In this document: piece by piece, positions 47,290 through 56,789 of the stretch
Layout: every line of letters starts with the position of its first letter
Position numbering within the stretch: position 1 is the stretch's first letter
Origin: Cryobacterium arcticum
GTDB taxonomy: Bacteria; Actinomycetota; Actinomycetes; Actinomycetales; Microbacteriaceae
Assembly: GCF_003185895.1 (NCBI RefSeq)
Contig: NZ_QHLY01000005.1
Coordinates: forward strand, 248,001 to 312,000
Length of the DNA: 64,000 nucleotides
Direction: 5' to 3'
The notes under the pieces: model-generated
Database searches by the model: none
The model's input: the letters and a program-made list of their open reading frames with translations, nothing else
What the model was told of the DNA's origin: nothing
Translations under genes and position numbers: made by a program

Positions 47290-48593
47290 GAGAAATAGCC
47301 TTCCACGTCGAGCACGCCACCGGCAGCAGCAAAGTCCGCCGCCACGGCCTGGCGCAGGTCGCCATCGAACAGAAAGTCCGCGGCGGTGAGAGCCAGCCCG
47401 TCGGCGCCGTCGAGCACAGCGGCGTCGCCATCCGGTCCCTGCGCGTACTCCGCGAACTCCACGGTGTGCAGCGAGATCTCCGGCGGGCTCACCCGGATCA
47501 CCGGGTGGATCGCCGGCACCCGGGCCGACACATTGCCGAAGTCGGTGGATGCCGCCAGCTCGCTGGGCACGACCGCCCGGGTGAGCACGGTGCGGCCGAG
47601 TTCGGCCTGCCGCACCGCCCAGCGCGCGGTCAGCGGTTCGTTGAACCGGATCGGCAGCGAGTACGGTGCCGGATCCCACTGCACCTCCACCGTGGTGCCG
47701 GTCGACAGCGCACTGCCCCGGGCGATGTCCTCCACCCGGTTGCTGAGGTCTTTCAGGGTCTCCACCGCGGGCGAGCGCAGGTAGTACTCGAGTTCGGCGA
47801 ACGCCGGCACGATGTTCGGCCGGTCACCCCCGGCCAGCACCACGCCATGAATGCGGTCTCCCGGCGGCAGGTGCTGGCGCAGGAACCCGACGGCCTGATA
47901 GTTCAGCGCCACCGCATCCAGGGCGTTGCGGCCCATGAACGGGCTGGCCGAGGCGTGTGCGGCCACGCCGGTGTAACGCACCCGCACGATCCGGCGACCG
48001 ATGAAGGGGTGATCGGCGGCATCGTAGCCGAACGGATGCACCATGATCGCCGCATCCACCAGCTCGAACGCGCCCGCCCGTGCCAACAGCTCCTTGCCGT
48101 TGCCGCCCTCCTCGGCTGGCGTGCCGAGCAGCACCACCCGGCCCGGCAGCTGGTCGGCCACCGCGGCCAGCGCCAGGAACGCGCCCACGGCGGACGCCGC
48201 GATGATGTTGTGCCCGCAACCGTGGCCGATGCCCGGCAGAGCGTCGTATTCGGCGAGGATCGCCACGGTCGGCCCGGTCGGGTCGCCGATCTCGGCTTCG
48301 AACGCCGTCGCCAGGCCATAGGCGTTCCCGGTCGAGGCGATGCCGTGCGCTGCCAGCAGGGTGCGGATGTCGGCGACGCTGTTGGTCTCCCGAAAGGCCT
48401 CCTCGGCATGCTCGAAGATGCGGTGCGAAAGCGCCAACAGCTCCGGCCGCAGCCGGGCGAGCGCCGCGCGCACGTGCCCGGCGACATCCGCCGGGGCACC
48501 GGTGTGCGGTGAACTGATCGGCACGGCGAGCGCGGCCTTGCGCTCGGTGAGGGCGGCGACGGTGTCGAGGTAGTGCCGGCTGGGAGCGCTCAT
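47286..48593 (-). CDS. M20-family amidohydrolase/peptidase
   Basis: 435 residues. Metal-site motif G-H124-G-C126-G-H128-N and L-G-T-P-A-E-E-G-G-N-G-K near 160 place it in the M20D amidohydrolase group, which removes N-acyl groups from amino acids; C126 is the conserved cysteine ligand. A dimerisation domain follows (H-A-S-A-S-P-F-M-G-R-N-A-L-D-A). In Bacillus, SndA-type members deacetylate N-acetylcysteine after monooxygenase action. It overlaps both neighbours by 4 bp. Confidence 0.85.
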   Translation of the reverse strand: MSAPSRHYLDTVAALTERKAALAVPISSPHTGAPADVAGHVRAALARLRPELLALSHRIFEHAEEAFRETNSVADIRTLLAAHGIASTGNAYGLATAFEAEIGDPTGPTVAILAEYDALPGIGHGCGHNIIAASAVGAFLALAAVADQLPGRVVLLGTPAEEGGNGKELLARAGAFELVDAAIMVHPFGYDAADHPFIGRRIVRVRYTGVAAHASASPFMGRNALDAVALNYQAVGFLRQHLPPGDRIHGVVLAGGDRPNIVPAFAELEYYLRSPAVETLKDLSNRVEDIARGSALSTGTTVEVQWDPAPYSLPIRFNEPLTARWAVRQAELGRTVLTRAVVPSELAASTDFGNVSARVPAIHPVIRVSPPEISLHTVEFAEYAQGPDGDAAVLDGADGLALTAADFLFDGDLRQAVAADFAAAGGVLDVEGYFS

Positions 48594-50026
48594 CGGCTGT
48601 GCCCCGCGATCGTGCCCGGAACCGCCCAGCGTTCCGGAACCGGGGAGTTGAGATGCCCGCGCAGGGTGCTGGCGGCGTAGCCATCCCGCACCAGGCCCCG
48701 CGCCACGAGTTCTGGCACCACCAGGCGGGTGAAGGTCTCGAACTGTTCGTGCAGGAAGGCGCTGAGCACGCTGAACCCATCGACGGCACCGGCCCGGAAC
48801 CAGCGTTCCATGTGGTCGGCGATGTCCGATGCGGCACCCACCACGATGGGCGAACGCACCAGGTGCGCCACCAGCAGATGCCGGTAGGTCACCGGCCGCG
48901 CCCCGTTCACGGTGCGCCCTGAGCGTTCCGCGACCACGTCGAGCAGCCGGTGGCCGGTGTCGTTGAACCGGGCGGCGGTGCCGGCCGTCACCACGTCGTC
49001 GATGCCCCGTTCGGCCAGCGGCAGTCCCACCAGCTGGCGCAGGCTGCGGGCGCTGCGGTTGGCGGGCAGGCCGAGCTTGGCAGCGTCGCTCGAGCCGTCG
49101 TCCACCTGGAACAGGTCCACCAGGGTGTCGTAGACCTCGTGGGCGTCGGCGCGGGTCTCCCCCACGATCGGAAGGATCGGCGCCACGATCGAGAGCGAGT
49201 CGGCCGGCCGGCCGAACGCGGCGACCTGACGCTTGGTCTCGGTGTAGAGGCTCACCGCCTCCTGCACGGTCGCCGACGCCACCAGGTAGATATCGGCGGA
49301 TTCGGCGGAGAACTCCCGCGCCCGGCGGGAGGTGCCGGCGTGCATGAGCGGCACGTGGCCCTGCACCGGTCGTTGCACGTTGAGTGGGCCGGCCACGGCG
49401 TAGGACCGGCCGACGTGGTCGAGGGTCGACACCAACGACCGGTCGATCAGCGCGCCGGAGCCGGTGTCGCGCACGAAGGCGTCGTCGTCCCAGCCGTCCC
49501 AGAGCCCCTGCAGCACCTGCACGTACTCCTCGGCCACCTCGAAGCGGTCGAACTCCGGTGTGCTTCCGGCCTTGCCGAAGTTGGCCTCGCCGCGGGCATC
49601 CGTGCCCACTGTGAGGTTGAGGCCGAACCGGCCGTGGCTGAGCTGGTCGATGGATGCGGCCGCCCGCGCCGTGGCATACGGCTCGGAGTGGGAGATGTTG
49701 ACGGTGCCCACGATGCCGATGCGTTTCGTGGCGGCGGCGAGGTACGACGCGGTGCTCAGCGAGTCCGCCCGGGACAGCAGGTGCGGGTCGGAGAATTCCA
49801 GGTCGGTGTCGGTGGAGAGCCAGTCCCCGAGGAAGAGGAAGTCGAAACCGGCCTTCTCGGCGGCCCGAGCCACCCGTTTGAGCGCTTCGGCATCCTTCGC
49901 CGGGTCGTTGTGCGCACCCGGGTACCGCCAGCCCGACGGGAACGCCCCGAGGGTACGCACCATGGCGCTGAGCACGAGGTGATCGTCATGCCCGGTCGCA
50001 GGGGTGGAGGCTTGCCGAGTCGTCAT
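48590..50026 (-). CDS. LLM flavin monooxygenase, NtaA/SnaA family
   Basis: 478 residues. V-L-S-A-M-V-R-T-L-G-A-F-P-S-G-W-R replaces the usual first strand; F-D-F-L-F-L-G-D-W-L, I-D-Q-L-S-H-G-R-F-G-L-N-L-T-V-G, and L-M-H-A-G-T-S-R-R-A-R follow. It heads the four-gene coupled operon with M20, ATP-grasp and GNAT, the best local case for an oxidative N-acetyl-S-alkylcysteine pathway. It is divergent from the PLP-enzyme operon at 50237. Confidence 0.85.
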   Translation of the reverse strand: MTTRQASTPATGHDDHLVLSAMVRTLGAFPSGWRYPGAHNDPAKDAEALKRVARAAEKAGFDFLFLGDWLSTDTDLEFSDPHLLSRADSLSTASYLAAATKRIGIVGTVNISHSEPYATARAAASIDQLSHGRFGLNLTVGTDARGEANFGKAGSTPEFDRFEVAEEYVQVLQGLWDGWDDDAFVRDTGSGALIDRSLVSTLDHVGRSYAVAGPLNVQRPVQGHVPLMHAGTSRRAREFSAESADIYLVASATVQEAVSLYTETKRQVAAFGRPADSLSIVAPILPIVGETRADAHEVYDTLVDLFQVDDGSSDAAKLGLPANRSARSLRQLVGLPLAERGIDDVVTAGTAARFNDTGHRLLDVVAERSGRTVNGARPVTYRHLLVAHLVRSPIVVGAASDIADHMERWFRAGAVDGFSVLSAFLHEQFETFTRLVVPELVARGLVRDGYAASTLRGHLNSPVPERWAVPGTIAGHSR

Positions 50027-50094
50027 TCCTCGACGCTAAGACGAATGTGCAGGCCGACGCCGGCCCGGTGCAACATTCCGCCGCACGCTGACAC

Positions 50095-50163
50095 ATGACG
50101 TAAAGAAGGCACCGGTGGGAGTGTTCGCCCCCTACGGACGCCGAAAAAGACGTTGTACGTCAT
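50095..50163. promoter_or_regulatory. Spaced inverted repeat ATGACGTA / TACGTCAT between divergent sulfur operons
   Basis: Perfect 8-bp half-sites at 50095-50102 and 50156-50163. A TAGGGT box (near 50190) for the plus-strand operon lies just beyond. This is a candidate shared regulator site. Confidence 0.4.
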
Positions 50164-50236
50164 CTGCCGGAAGAGAGCCCGCTCCGATTACTAGGGTCGA
50201 AAGCAGCTGCCCGTCCTCCAGAACCGAAAGCACCCG

Positions 50237-51412
50237 ATGACGACAACACGTTTCGACGAGATCACTCGCGACGAGCTCAGCCTTGCGAGCAGCCGCAAAT
50301 GGAGCCTGCACCCCGACACCATCGGCGCCTGGGTGGCCGAGATGGACTTCGGCACCGCGCCGGCCGTGACCACCGCCCTGCACCGGGCGGTCGACACCGG
50401 CAACCTCGGCTATCTCTCCCCCACCACCACCCGGCAGATGGCCGAGGCCACCGCGGCCTGGCTGGAGCGGGATTACGGCTGGACCGTGCCGCCGGAGAAC
50501 ATCCACCCGGTGTCCGACGTGATGAGCGCGTTCGAGGTCACCGTGCGGCGGTACTCGCCCGACGGCACCGGCGTGATCATCCCCACGCCGTCGTACATGC
50601 CGTTCCTCAGCTTCACACCCACCCTCGGCCGTGAGATCTTCGAGGTGCCCGGCGTGAACGTCGACGGGCGCTGGACTCACGATCTGGCCGGCATCGAGGC
50701 GGCGTTCCGGGCTGGCGCCCGCACCCTTGTGCTTTGCAACCCGCACAACCCCACCGGCACCGCCCTCACCCGGGCCGAACTCGAGGCCATCGCCGAGGTC
50801 GTCGACCGGCACAATGGCCGGGTCTTCGCCGACGAGATCCACGCGCCGCTCCGCTATGGCAACACCGCGCACATCCCCTATGCCTCGATTTCGCCGCAGA
50901 CAGCCCGGCACACCATCACCGCCACCTCGGCATCGAAGGCGTGGAACCTGCCCGGGCTGAAGACCGCGCAGTTCATCACCACCAATCCGGCCGACGAAGA
51001 GGTGTACCAGGTCTTCGGGTTCGCGGTCGTGCACGGCGCCTCCACACCGGGTGTGCTCGCCGCGACCGCCGCCTACACCGAGGGCGGCGAGTGGCTGGCC
51101 GAGGTGATCGACTACCTCGACGGCAACCGCACACTGCTTCGCGACCTGCTGGCCGAGCACCTGCCCGAGGTGCGCTACGCCGTGCCGGAGGCCACCTACA
51201 TCGCCTGGCTGGACTGCTCGCGGCTCGGCATCCCCGGGTCCATCGCCGATTTCTTCCGCCTCGAAGCGGGCGTGACCCTCACCGACGGGTCGCTCTGCGG
51301 CGACGGTTTCGCCGACCACGCCCGGCTGATCTTCGCGATGCCCCGCCCCATCCTCGAACAGGCCGTGCTGCAGATGGCCGCTGCCGTTGCCCGACTGAAA
51401 GTGACACTGTGA
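50237..51412 (+). CDS. MalY/PatB-type PLP aminotransferase (cystathionine beta-lyase-like)
   Basis: 391 residues. Fold-type I features: W-V-A-E-M-D-F-G-T-A-P-A-V, G-Y-L-S, Y-M-P-F-L near 125, C-N-P-H-N-P-T-G-T near 165, F-A-D-E-I-H-A-P-L, and T-S-A-S-K-A-W-N-L-P-G-L with the Schiff-base lysine K234. MalY/PatB enzymes release thiols from cystathionine or S-substituted cysteines. It is coupled to the gamma-synthase-like gene by a 4-bp overlap. Confidence 0.88.
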   Translation: MTTTRFDEITRDELSLASSRKWSLHPDTIGAWVAEMDFGTAPAVTTALHRAVDTGNLGYLSPTTTRQMAEATAAWLERDYGWTVPPENIHPVSDVMSAFEVTVRRYSPDGTGVIIPTPSYMPFLSFTPTLGREIFEVPGVNVDGRWTHDLAGIEAAFRAGARTLVLCNPHNPTGTALTRAELEAIAEVVDRHNGRVFADEIHAPLRYGNTAHIPYASISPQTARHTITATSASKAWNLPGLKTAQFITTNPADEEVYQVFGFAVVHGASTPGVLAATAAYTEGGEWLAEVIDYLDGNRTLLRDLLAEHLPEVRYAVPEATYIAWLDCSRLGIPGSIADFFRLEAGVTLTDGSLCGDGFADHARLIFAMPRPILEQAVLQMAAAVARLKVTL

Positions 51413-52728
51413 CCCTCGACGCCCCCTCCGACTGTCTGTCCCAGCCCGAATACGACTGGACCGGCTACGCCTTCGACACCCGCCAGGTGCACGCCGGCGA
51501 GTACGACGACCTCACCAGCGGGGCGCGCATCCCCCCGATCAACATGACCGCCGGCTTCCGGTTCGGTTCTTTCGCGGATGCCCGCGCCCGGTTCAACGGC
51601 GACGCCGACGGTCTCATCTACTCCCGGCAGCGGAACCCCTCCGGCAACGTCGCCGAACGGCGGATCGCCTCACTCGAGGGCGGCACGGAGGCCATCGTCG
51701 TGGCCTCCGGCCAGGCCGCGATCACAGCCGCGCTGCTCTCGATCGCGCAAGCCGGCGACCACATTGTGTCGACGGCGAGCATCTACAGCGGCACCCGCAT
51801 CCTTTTCGGCCGCAGCTTCGCCCGGTTCGGCGTCACGGTGGACTATGTCTGGGACGAGTTCGACGACGACGAATGGGACCGCGTCATCCAACCGAACACC
51901 AAGGCCATCTTCAGCGAGACCATTCCCAACCCGAAGAACGACATCGTCGACATCGGCCGGGTCGCCGCGGTCGCCAAACGACACGGCATCCCGTTCGTGG
52001 TCGACAACACCATCGCGTCGCCGTTCCTGATCCGCCCGTTCGAGCACGGCGCCGACATCGTGGTGCATTCCTCCACCAAGTTCCTCAGCGGGCACGGCGC
52101 CGCGATCTCGGGCACCATCGTCGACGGCGGCACCTTCGACTGGGCCGCCTCCGACCGGTCCTATCCGCTGATCACCCAGTCCAGCACTGGGCTGCCGTCG
52201 ATCGCGGAGAAGTTCGGCCCCACCGCCTACGCCCGCGCGACCCGCGAGGCCGTCGTCAACGACATCGGCCCGGCGCTGTCGCCGTTCAACTCGTTTCTGC
52301 TGCACCAGGGCATCGAAACCCTGTCGCTGCGGATGGAACGGCACCTGGCCAGTTCGCTCACCATCGCCGGGTGGCTGGAGGGGCACCCCGGGATCGAGAG
52401 CGTGGACTACGCGGGCCTGCCCGGCAACCGGGCCTTCGACCTCGCCCAGCGGTTGTACGGTGGCCGGAGCGGCTCAGTGTTCTCGTTCACAGTGCGCGGC
52501 GGCGAGGCCGGGGCCGGCCGGTTCCTCGACCGGTTGCGGGTGATCAGCCACATGACCAACATCGGCGACACCCGCTCGATGGCGCTGCATCCGGCCACGT
52601 CGACGCACACGTCGTTCAGCCAGGAGTTGCGCGACCGGCTGGGCATCTCCGACGGCCTGATCCGCATCTCGGTGGGCATCGAAGACGTGACGGATCTCAT
52701 CAACGACCTCGACCACGCGCTGGGCTGA
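51409..52728 (+). CDS. O-acetylhomoserine/cystathionine-type PLP enzyme (MetY/MetB family)
   Basis: 439 residues from a GTG overlapping the MalY-like stop. Cys/Met-metabolism PLP family: Y-S-R-Q-R-N-P-S-G-N-V-A-E-R-R, A-S-G-Q-A-A-I-T-A-A, F-S-E-T-I-P-N-P, V-D-N-T-I-A-S-P, and V-H-S-S-T-K-F-L-S-G-H-G with lysine K224. Members combine sulfide or cysteine with an acyl-homoserine. With the upstream lyase it would turn freed thiol or sulfide into homocysteine. A hairpin terminator follows. Confidence 0.88.
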   Translation: MTLDAPSDCLSQPEYDWTGYAFDTRQVHAGEYDDLTSGARIPPINMTAGFRFGSFADARARFNGDADGLIYSRQRNPSGNVAERRIASLEGGTEAIVVASGQAAITAALLSIAQAGDHIVSTASIYSGTRILFGRSFARFGVTVDYVWDEFDDDEWDRVIQPNTKAIFSETIPNPKNDIVDIGRVAAVAKRHGIPFVVDNTIASPFLIRPFEHGADIVVHSSTKFLSGHGAAISGTIVDGGTFDWAASDRSYPLITQSSTGLPSIAEKFGPTAYARATREAVVNDIGPALSPFNSFLLHQGIETLSLRMERHLASSLTIAGWLEGHPGIESVDYAGLPGNRAFDLAQRLYGGRSGSVFSFTVRGGEAGAGRFLDRLRVISHMTNIGDTRSMALHPATSTHTSFSQELRDRLGISDGLIRISVGIEDVTDLINDLDHALG

Positions 52729-52751
52729 CGCCTTCTCGCGAGCCGTGAGCA

Positions 52752-52782
52752 AAGCCCCAGAATTTCGAGGTTTTCGGGGCTT
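52752..52782. terminator. Bidirectional terminator between the PLP operon and the kinase gene
   Basis: AAGCCCC (52752-52758) pairs with GGGGCTT (52776-52782). The stem extends outwards through GTGA/TCAC and CTCGCGAG-type arms from about 52734 to 52801. Confidence 0.7.
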
Positions 52783-52785
52783 AGG

Positions 52786-54465
52786 TCACAGCTCGCGAGC
52801 GAGCACCGGGCTTTCGAGCTCGCTGGGAGAACCGGCGGCCCGGAGGGGCAAGCGCACGGTGAAGGTGGTGCCCTCGCCGAGCGTGCTGGTGAGCTCGACG
52901 GTGCCCTGGTGCGCGTGCACGAACGCCCGCACGATCGCCAGGCCCAGGCCCATACCCGGGATGGCCAGGTCGGTGGAATTGCGGGCGCGGAAGAACCGGT
53001 CGAAGACCTGGCGCTGGTCTTCGGCGCTGAGCCCGATGCCGTCGTCGGTGACTCGCATCACCGCATCCGTGCCGTCACGCTCGACGCTGAGCAGCACGGT
53101 GCCGTTCGGGCGGGCGAACTTGATGGCGTTGGTGAGCAGGTTGTCGATCACCTGCTCGATCGCGACCGGGTCGACCTGGGCGACCACCGCGGCACCGGCA
53201 CGGGCGCTGATGGTGACCCCAGCGGTCTGCGCGCGCGGCATCGACGTGTCGAGGCAGGACTGCAGGATCTGGCCGAGGTCTGCGTCGACCCGGCGGATGG
53301 GCGGTTGGCCGTCGGTGGCGCTGAGCAACTGGGCGATCACCGAGAGCAGGCGTTCAGCGTTCCGTTCGATCACCGCGACCTCCATGGTGATGCCCAACTC
53401 GTCGGCGTCGATCAGGCCAAGGTAGCCGATGATCGAGGTGAGCGGGGTACGCAGCTCGTGTGACACCGTGGCGAGGAAGTCATCGCGCACGGCGATGGCC
53501 TCGACCAGCGGGGTGACGTCGGTGGCCACCACCACGGTGCCCAGCGGATACCCGGACTCCCGTTCGACCACACCGGAGGAGGCGATGATGGCGCTCTGGT
53601 CGTCGTCGCCGCCGACCCAGTAGACCCGTTTGGCGACCAGGTCGCCGCGCAGGGCCCTGGCGGCGACTTGGTCGTCGAGGGCGACGATAGTGGTGCGGTC
53701 GACGTCGAAGACCAGGGAGGCATCCCGGGCGTAGGCGCCGGTGGCGGAGTCGGTGCGCACGGCCAGGGCGCGGGCGGCGGCGTTGCTCAGCACCACCTCG
53801 CCCTGCGGGCTGTAGACCTCGATGCCGGCGTCGACGGTCTCCATCACGGCCTCGAACAGTGCCTGGCGGTCCTTGGCCTCGAGCAGGGCAGCATGGAGCT
53901 CCCGGGACACGACCACGAGCCGGCGTTGTTGCGAGCGGAGCCCGTTTGCGGCGACCCTGGCCGTGATGGCGATGAAGCCGGTGACGATGGGCAGGATCAG
54001 CGCGTTTCCCCAGCCCATCGCATCCGTGGGCAATTGGCCGGTTTGGATCAGCGGGAAGGCGCCGACGAAGAACGCGCCGACCAGGGCCAGTCCGAGCGCC
54101 CACCACGCGAAGCCGTAGGCGAGCCAGAGCACCGGCACGACAACGAGCATGCTGACGGCCGGAAAGGTCTCACGCACGCCATCACGGAGGAAGGCGACGA
54201 CCAACACGTCAATCAGCGGAATGATGACCAGCCACTGGTAGCCATGCCGTTGCCAGGGCACCAGCAGACCGGCGAGGGTGGCGCCAACAGCGAGTGCGAG
54301 CCCCACCAGGAATCCGGTCTTGGCCAGGGTCTCCGGCGCACCGGCGGCGGCGAAGCCCACGAGCACGAGCACCCCGACCGCGAAGGGCATCTGGGCATAC
54401 GGCACTTCGCGTGTGCGCGGAGGTTCCACGTAGTCCGGAACGGGCCACTCGGGGTCTTGCGGCAC
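52786..54465 (-). CDS. Orphan sensor histidine kinase
   Basis: 559 residues. Five or six TM helices lie between about 30 and 180. A PAS-like region is at about 210-320 (M-E-T-V-D-A-G-I-E-V-Y-S-P-Q-G). HisKA has the phospho-histidine in A-T-V-S-H-E-L-R-T-P-L (about H335). The HATPase domain has N-L-L-T-N-A-I-K-F (N box), D-D-G-I-G-L (G1), and M-G-L-G-L-A-I-V (G2). No response regulator is adjacent, so its partner is elsewhere. The signal is unknown. Confidence 0.87.
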   Translation of the reverse strand: MPQDPEWPVPDYVEPPRTREVPYAQMPFAVGVLVLVGFAAAGAPETLAKTGFLVGLALAVGATLAGLLVPWQRHGYQWLVIIPLIDVLVVAFLRDGVRETFPAVSMLVVVPVLWLAYGFAWWALGLALVGAFFVGAFPLIQTGQLPTDAMGWGNALILPIVTGFIAITARVAANGLRSQQRRLVVVSRELHAALLEAKDRQALFEAVMETVDAGIEVYSPQGEVVLSNAAARALAVRTDSATGAYARDASLVFDVDRTTIVALDDQVAARALRGDLVAKRVYWVGGDDDQSAIIASSGVVERESGYPLGTVVVATDVTPLVEAIAVRDDFLATVSHELRTPLTSIIGYLGLIDADELGITMEVAVIERNAERLLSVIAQLLSATDGQPPIRRVDADLGQILQSCLDTSMPRAQTAGVTISARAGAAVVAQVDPVAIEQVIDNLLTNAIKFARPNGTVLLSVERDGTDAVMRVTDDGIGLSAEDQRQVFDRFFRARNSTDLAIPGMGLGLAIVRAFVHAHQGTVELTSTLGEGTTFTVRLPLRAAGSPSELESPVLAREL

Positions 54466-54539
54466 TCAACGATCCTCACACTTGCTGAGGCGTCACCGGC
54501 GCACTTGCCCGCCCTCTTCTGCAGTCAAGCAGGTCCGAG

Positions 54540-54571
54540 CCCGAATGTCCCCCTTATTGGGGACATTCGGG
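54540..54571. terminator. Terminator after clpB
   Basis: A perfect 13-bp stem, CCCGAATGTCCCC (54540-54552) / GGGGACATTCGGG (54559-54571), with a six-base loop, 14 bp beyond the clpB stop on the minus strand. Confidence 0.8.
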
Positions 54572-54584
54572 CCGAAAAGTGCGC

Positions 54585-56747
54585 TCAGGCGTGCCCAAGC
54601 GGGGTCGGCCCCACGGTGAGCGATTCGCCGTCGTCGTTGATGTCGACCAGCACGGTCTCGCCGTCGCGGATGCGTCCGCTCAGCAGCGCGGTCGCCAGCC
54701 GGTCGTCGATCTCGGTCTGCATCAGCCGCCGCAACGGCCGGGCCCCGTAGATCGGGTCGTAGCCGCGTTCGGCCAACCAGGCGCGGGCATCCGGCGTCAC
54801 CGCCAACTCGAGCCGGCGTTCGCCCAGGCGGCGTTGCAGCCGGTCCACGTAGAGCTCCACGATCTGGGCGAGGTCGTCGGTGGAGAGGGCGGAGAACACC
54901 ACGATGTCGTCGAGCCGGTTGACGAACTCCGGCTTGAACGCCTGCCGCACCATCTGTTGCACGGCCTGCTCCTTCTCCTCCCAGCTCAGGGTGGGGTCCA
55001 CCAGGTACTGCGAGCCGAGGTTGGAGGTCAGCACCAGGATGGTGTTGCGGAAGTCGACCGTGCGACCCTGGCCATCGGTGAGCCGCCCGTCGTCGAGCAC
55101 CTGCAGCAGCACGTCGAAGACCTCCGGGTGCGCCTTCTCCACCTCGTCGAACAGGATCACCGAGTAGGGCCGGCGGCGCACGGCCTCGGTGAGCTGACCG
55201 CCCTGCTCGTAACCGACGTAGCCGGGAGGGGCGCCGACGAGCCGGGAGACAGCGAACTTCTCGCCGTACTCGCTCATATCGATGCGCACCATGGCCTTCT
55301 CGTCGTCGAAGAGGAACTCGGCGAGCGCCTTGGCCAGCTCGGTCTTACCCACCCCGGTGGGGCCGAGGAACAGGAACGAGCCAGTGGGCCGGTCGGGGTC
55401 CGAGATGCCGGCGCGACTGCGGCGCACGGCGTCGGCCACGGCCCGCACAGCCTGCTTCTGGCCGATCAACCGGTGGCCCAGTTCCCCTTCGAGGTTGAGC
55501 AGCTTCTCGGTCTCGCCCTGCAGCAGCCGGCCCACCGGGATGCCGGTCCAGGCGGCGACCACCGCGGCGATGTCTTCGGCGGTGACCTGGTCGCCCACCA
55601 TCCGGGCGCCCTCCTGCTCGGTCTGCTCGGCCTCGGCCAGTTCGCGCTGGATCACCGGGATGTCACCGTAGAGCAGCTTGGACGCCTTCTCCAGGTCGCC
55701 GCGGCGTTCGGCCACCTCGGCCTGGCTGCGGGCGCTGTCGAGCCGCTTGCGCAGGTCGCCGACCCGGTTCAGCGACGCGCGCTCCTTGTCCCAGCGGGCC
55801 TGCAGCTCGCCGAGTTTCTCCTGACGTTCGGCCAGGTCGGCGCGCAGCTTCTCCAGCCGCGCCTTGGAGGCGTCGTCCTTCTCCTTCTTCAGCGCGAGTT
55901 CCTCCAGCTTGAGCCGGTCGACGCTGCGGCGCAGTTCGTCGATCTCCACTGGCGAGGAGTCGATCTCCATCCGCAACCGGCTGGCGGCCTCGTCGATCAG
56001 GTCGATGGCCTTGTCGGGCAGCTGGCGGGCGGTGATGTAGCGGTCCGAGAGCGACGCGGCAGCCACCAGTGCGGCATCCGCGATCGAGACCTTGTGGTGC
56101 GCTTCATAGCGTTCCTTGAGCCCGCGCAGAATGGCGACGGTGTCCTCGACGGTGGGTTCGTCGACCAGTACCGGCTGGAAGCGGCGTTCGAGCGCGGCGT
56201 CCTTCTCGATGAATTCGCGGTACTCGTTCAGCGTGGTCGCGCCGATCAGGCGCAATTCGCCGCGGGCGAGCATGGGCTTGAGCATGTTGGATGCGGCCAC
56301 GGACCCTTCTCCTCCGCCGGCGCCCATCAGGGTGTGCAGCTCGTCGACGAAGGTGATGATCTGGCCGTCGGCGTCGTTGATCTCCTTGAGCACGGCCTTG
56401 AGCCGTTCCTCGAACTCGCCGCGGTATTTGGCCCCTGCCACCAGGGCGGCCAGGTCGAGCGACACCAGCTGTTTGCCCTTGAGTGAGTCGGCCACGTCGC
56501 CCGCGACGATGCGCTGGGCGAGGCCTTCCACCACGGCGGTCTTACCCACGCCGGGTTCGCCGATCAGAACGGGATTGTTTTTCGTGCGCCGGGTGAGCAC
56601 TTGGCTCACCCGCCGAATCTCTGGGTCACGGCCGATCACGGGGTCGAGCTTGCCGCTCTTGGCGATCTCGGTGAGGTTCACGCCGTACTGTTCCAGCGCT
56701 GTCTTCTGCTTTTCGTCGGTTGCGGGGGCACCTTGCATGTTGGCCAT
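54585..56747 (-). CDS. clpB: ClpB disaggregase lacking the N-domain
   Basis: 720 residues from ATG 56747, chosen because GAAGGA lies 8 bp upstream; the frame opens 18 bp earlier. First AAA module with Walker A G-E-P-G-V-G-K-T (about 63-70), a long coiled-coil M-domain (about 265-400), and a second module with G-P-T-G-V-G-K-T near 465. Full-length ClpB has ~860 residues; the missing ~140 are the mobile N-domain. There is no frameshift, so it is a natural short form. It works with DnaK to rescue aggregated proteins. A HAIR operator lies directly upstream. Confidence 0.92.
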   Translation of the reverse strand: MANMQGAPATDEKQKTALEQYGVNLTEIAKSGKLDPVIGRDPEIRRVSQVLTRRTKNNPVLIGEPGVGKTAVVEGLAQRIVAGDVADSLKGKQLVSLDLAALVAGAKYRGEFEERLKAVLKEINDADGQIITFVDELHTLMGAGGGEGSVAASNMLKPMLARGELRLIGATTLNEYREFIEKDAALERRFQPVLVDEPTVEDTVAILRGLKERYEAHHKVSIADAALVAAASLSDRYITARQLPDKAIDLIDEAASRLRMEIDSSPVEIDELRRSVDRLKLEELALKKEKDDASKARLEKLRADLAERQEKLGELQARWDKERASLNRVGDLRKRLDSARSQAEVAERRGDLEKASKLLYGDIPVIQRELAEAEQTEQEGARMVGDQVTAEDIAAVVAAWTGIPVGRLLQGETEKLLNLEGELGHRLIGQKQAVRAVADAVRRSRAGISDPDRPTGSFLFLGPTGVGKTELAKALAEFLFDDEKAMVRIDMSEYGEKFAVSRLVGAPPGYVGYEQGGQLTEAVRRRPYSVILFDEVEKAHPEVFDVLLQVLDDGRLTDGQGRTVDFRNTILVLTSNLGSQYLVDPTLSWEEKEQAVQQMVRQAFKPEFVNRLDDIVVFSALSTDDLAQIVELYVDRLQRRLGERRLELAVTPDARAWLAERGYDPIYGARPLRRLMQTEIDDRLATALLSGRIRDGETVLVDINDDGESLTVGPTPLGHA

Positions 56748-56768
56748 CAAAATCATCCTTCGCAAATA

Positions 56769-56789
56769 CTTGAGTGGACTCGACTCAAG
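56769..56789. promoter_or_regulatory. HAIR operator (HspR-binding) upstream of clpB
   Basis: CTTGAGT-N7-ACTCAAG, a perfect match to the HAIR consensus of actinobacterial HspR. It begins 22 bp before the clpB start codon. HspR with DnaK would repress clpB until heat shock. Confidence 0.9.

Noticed and set aside
54579..56486. 635-codon plus-strand frame opposite clpB
   Set aside because: Shadow of a highly conserved gene; rich in His, Gln, Leu and Val with no motif.
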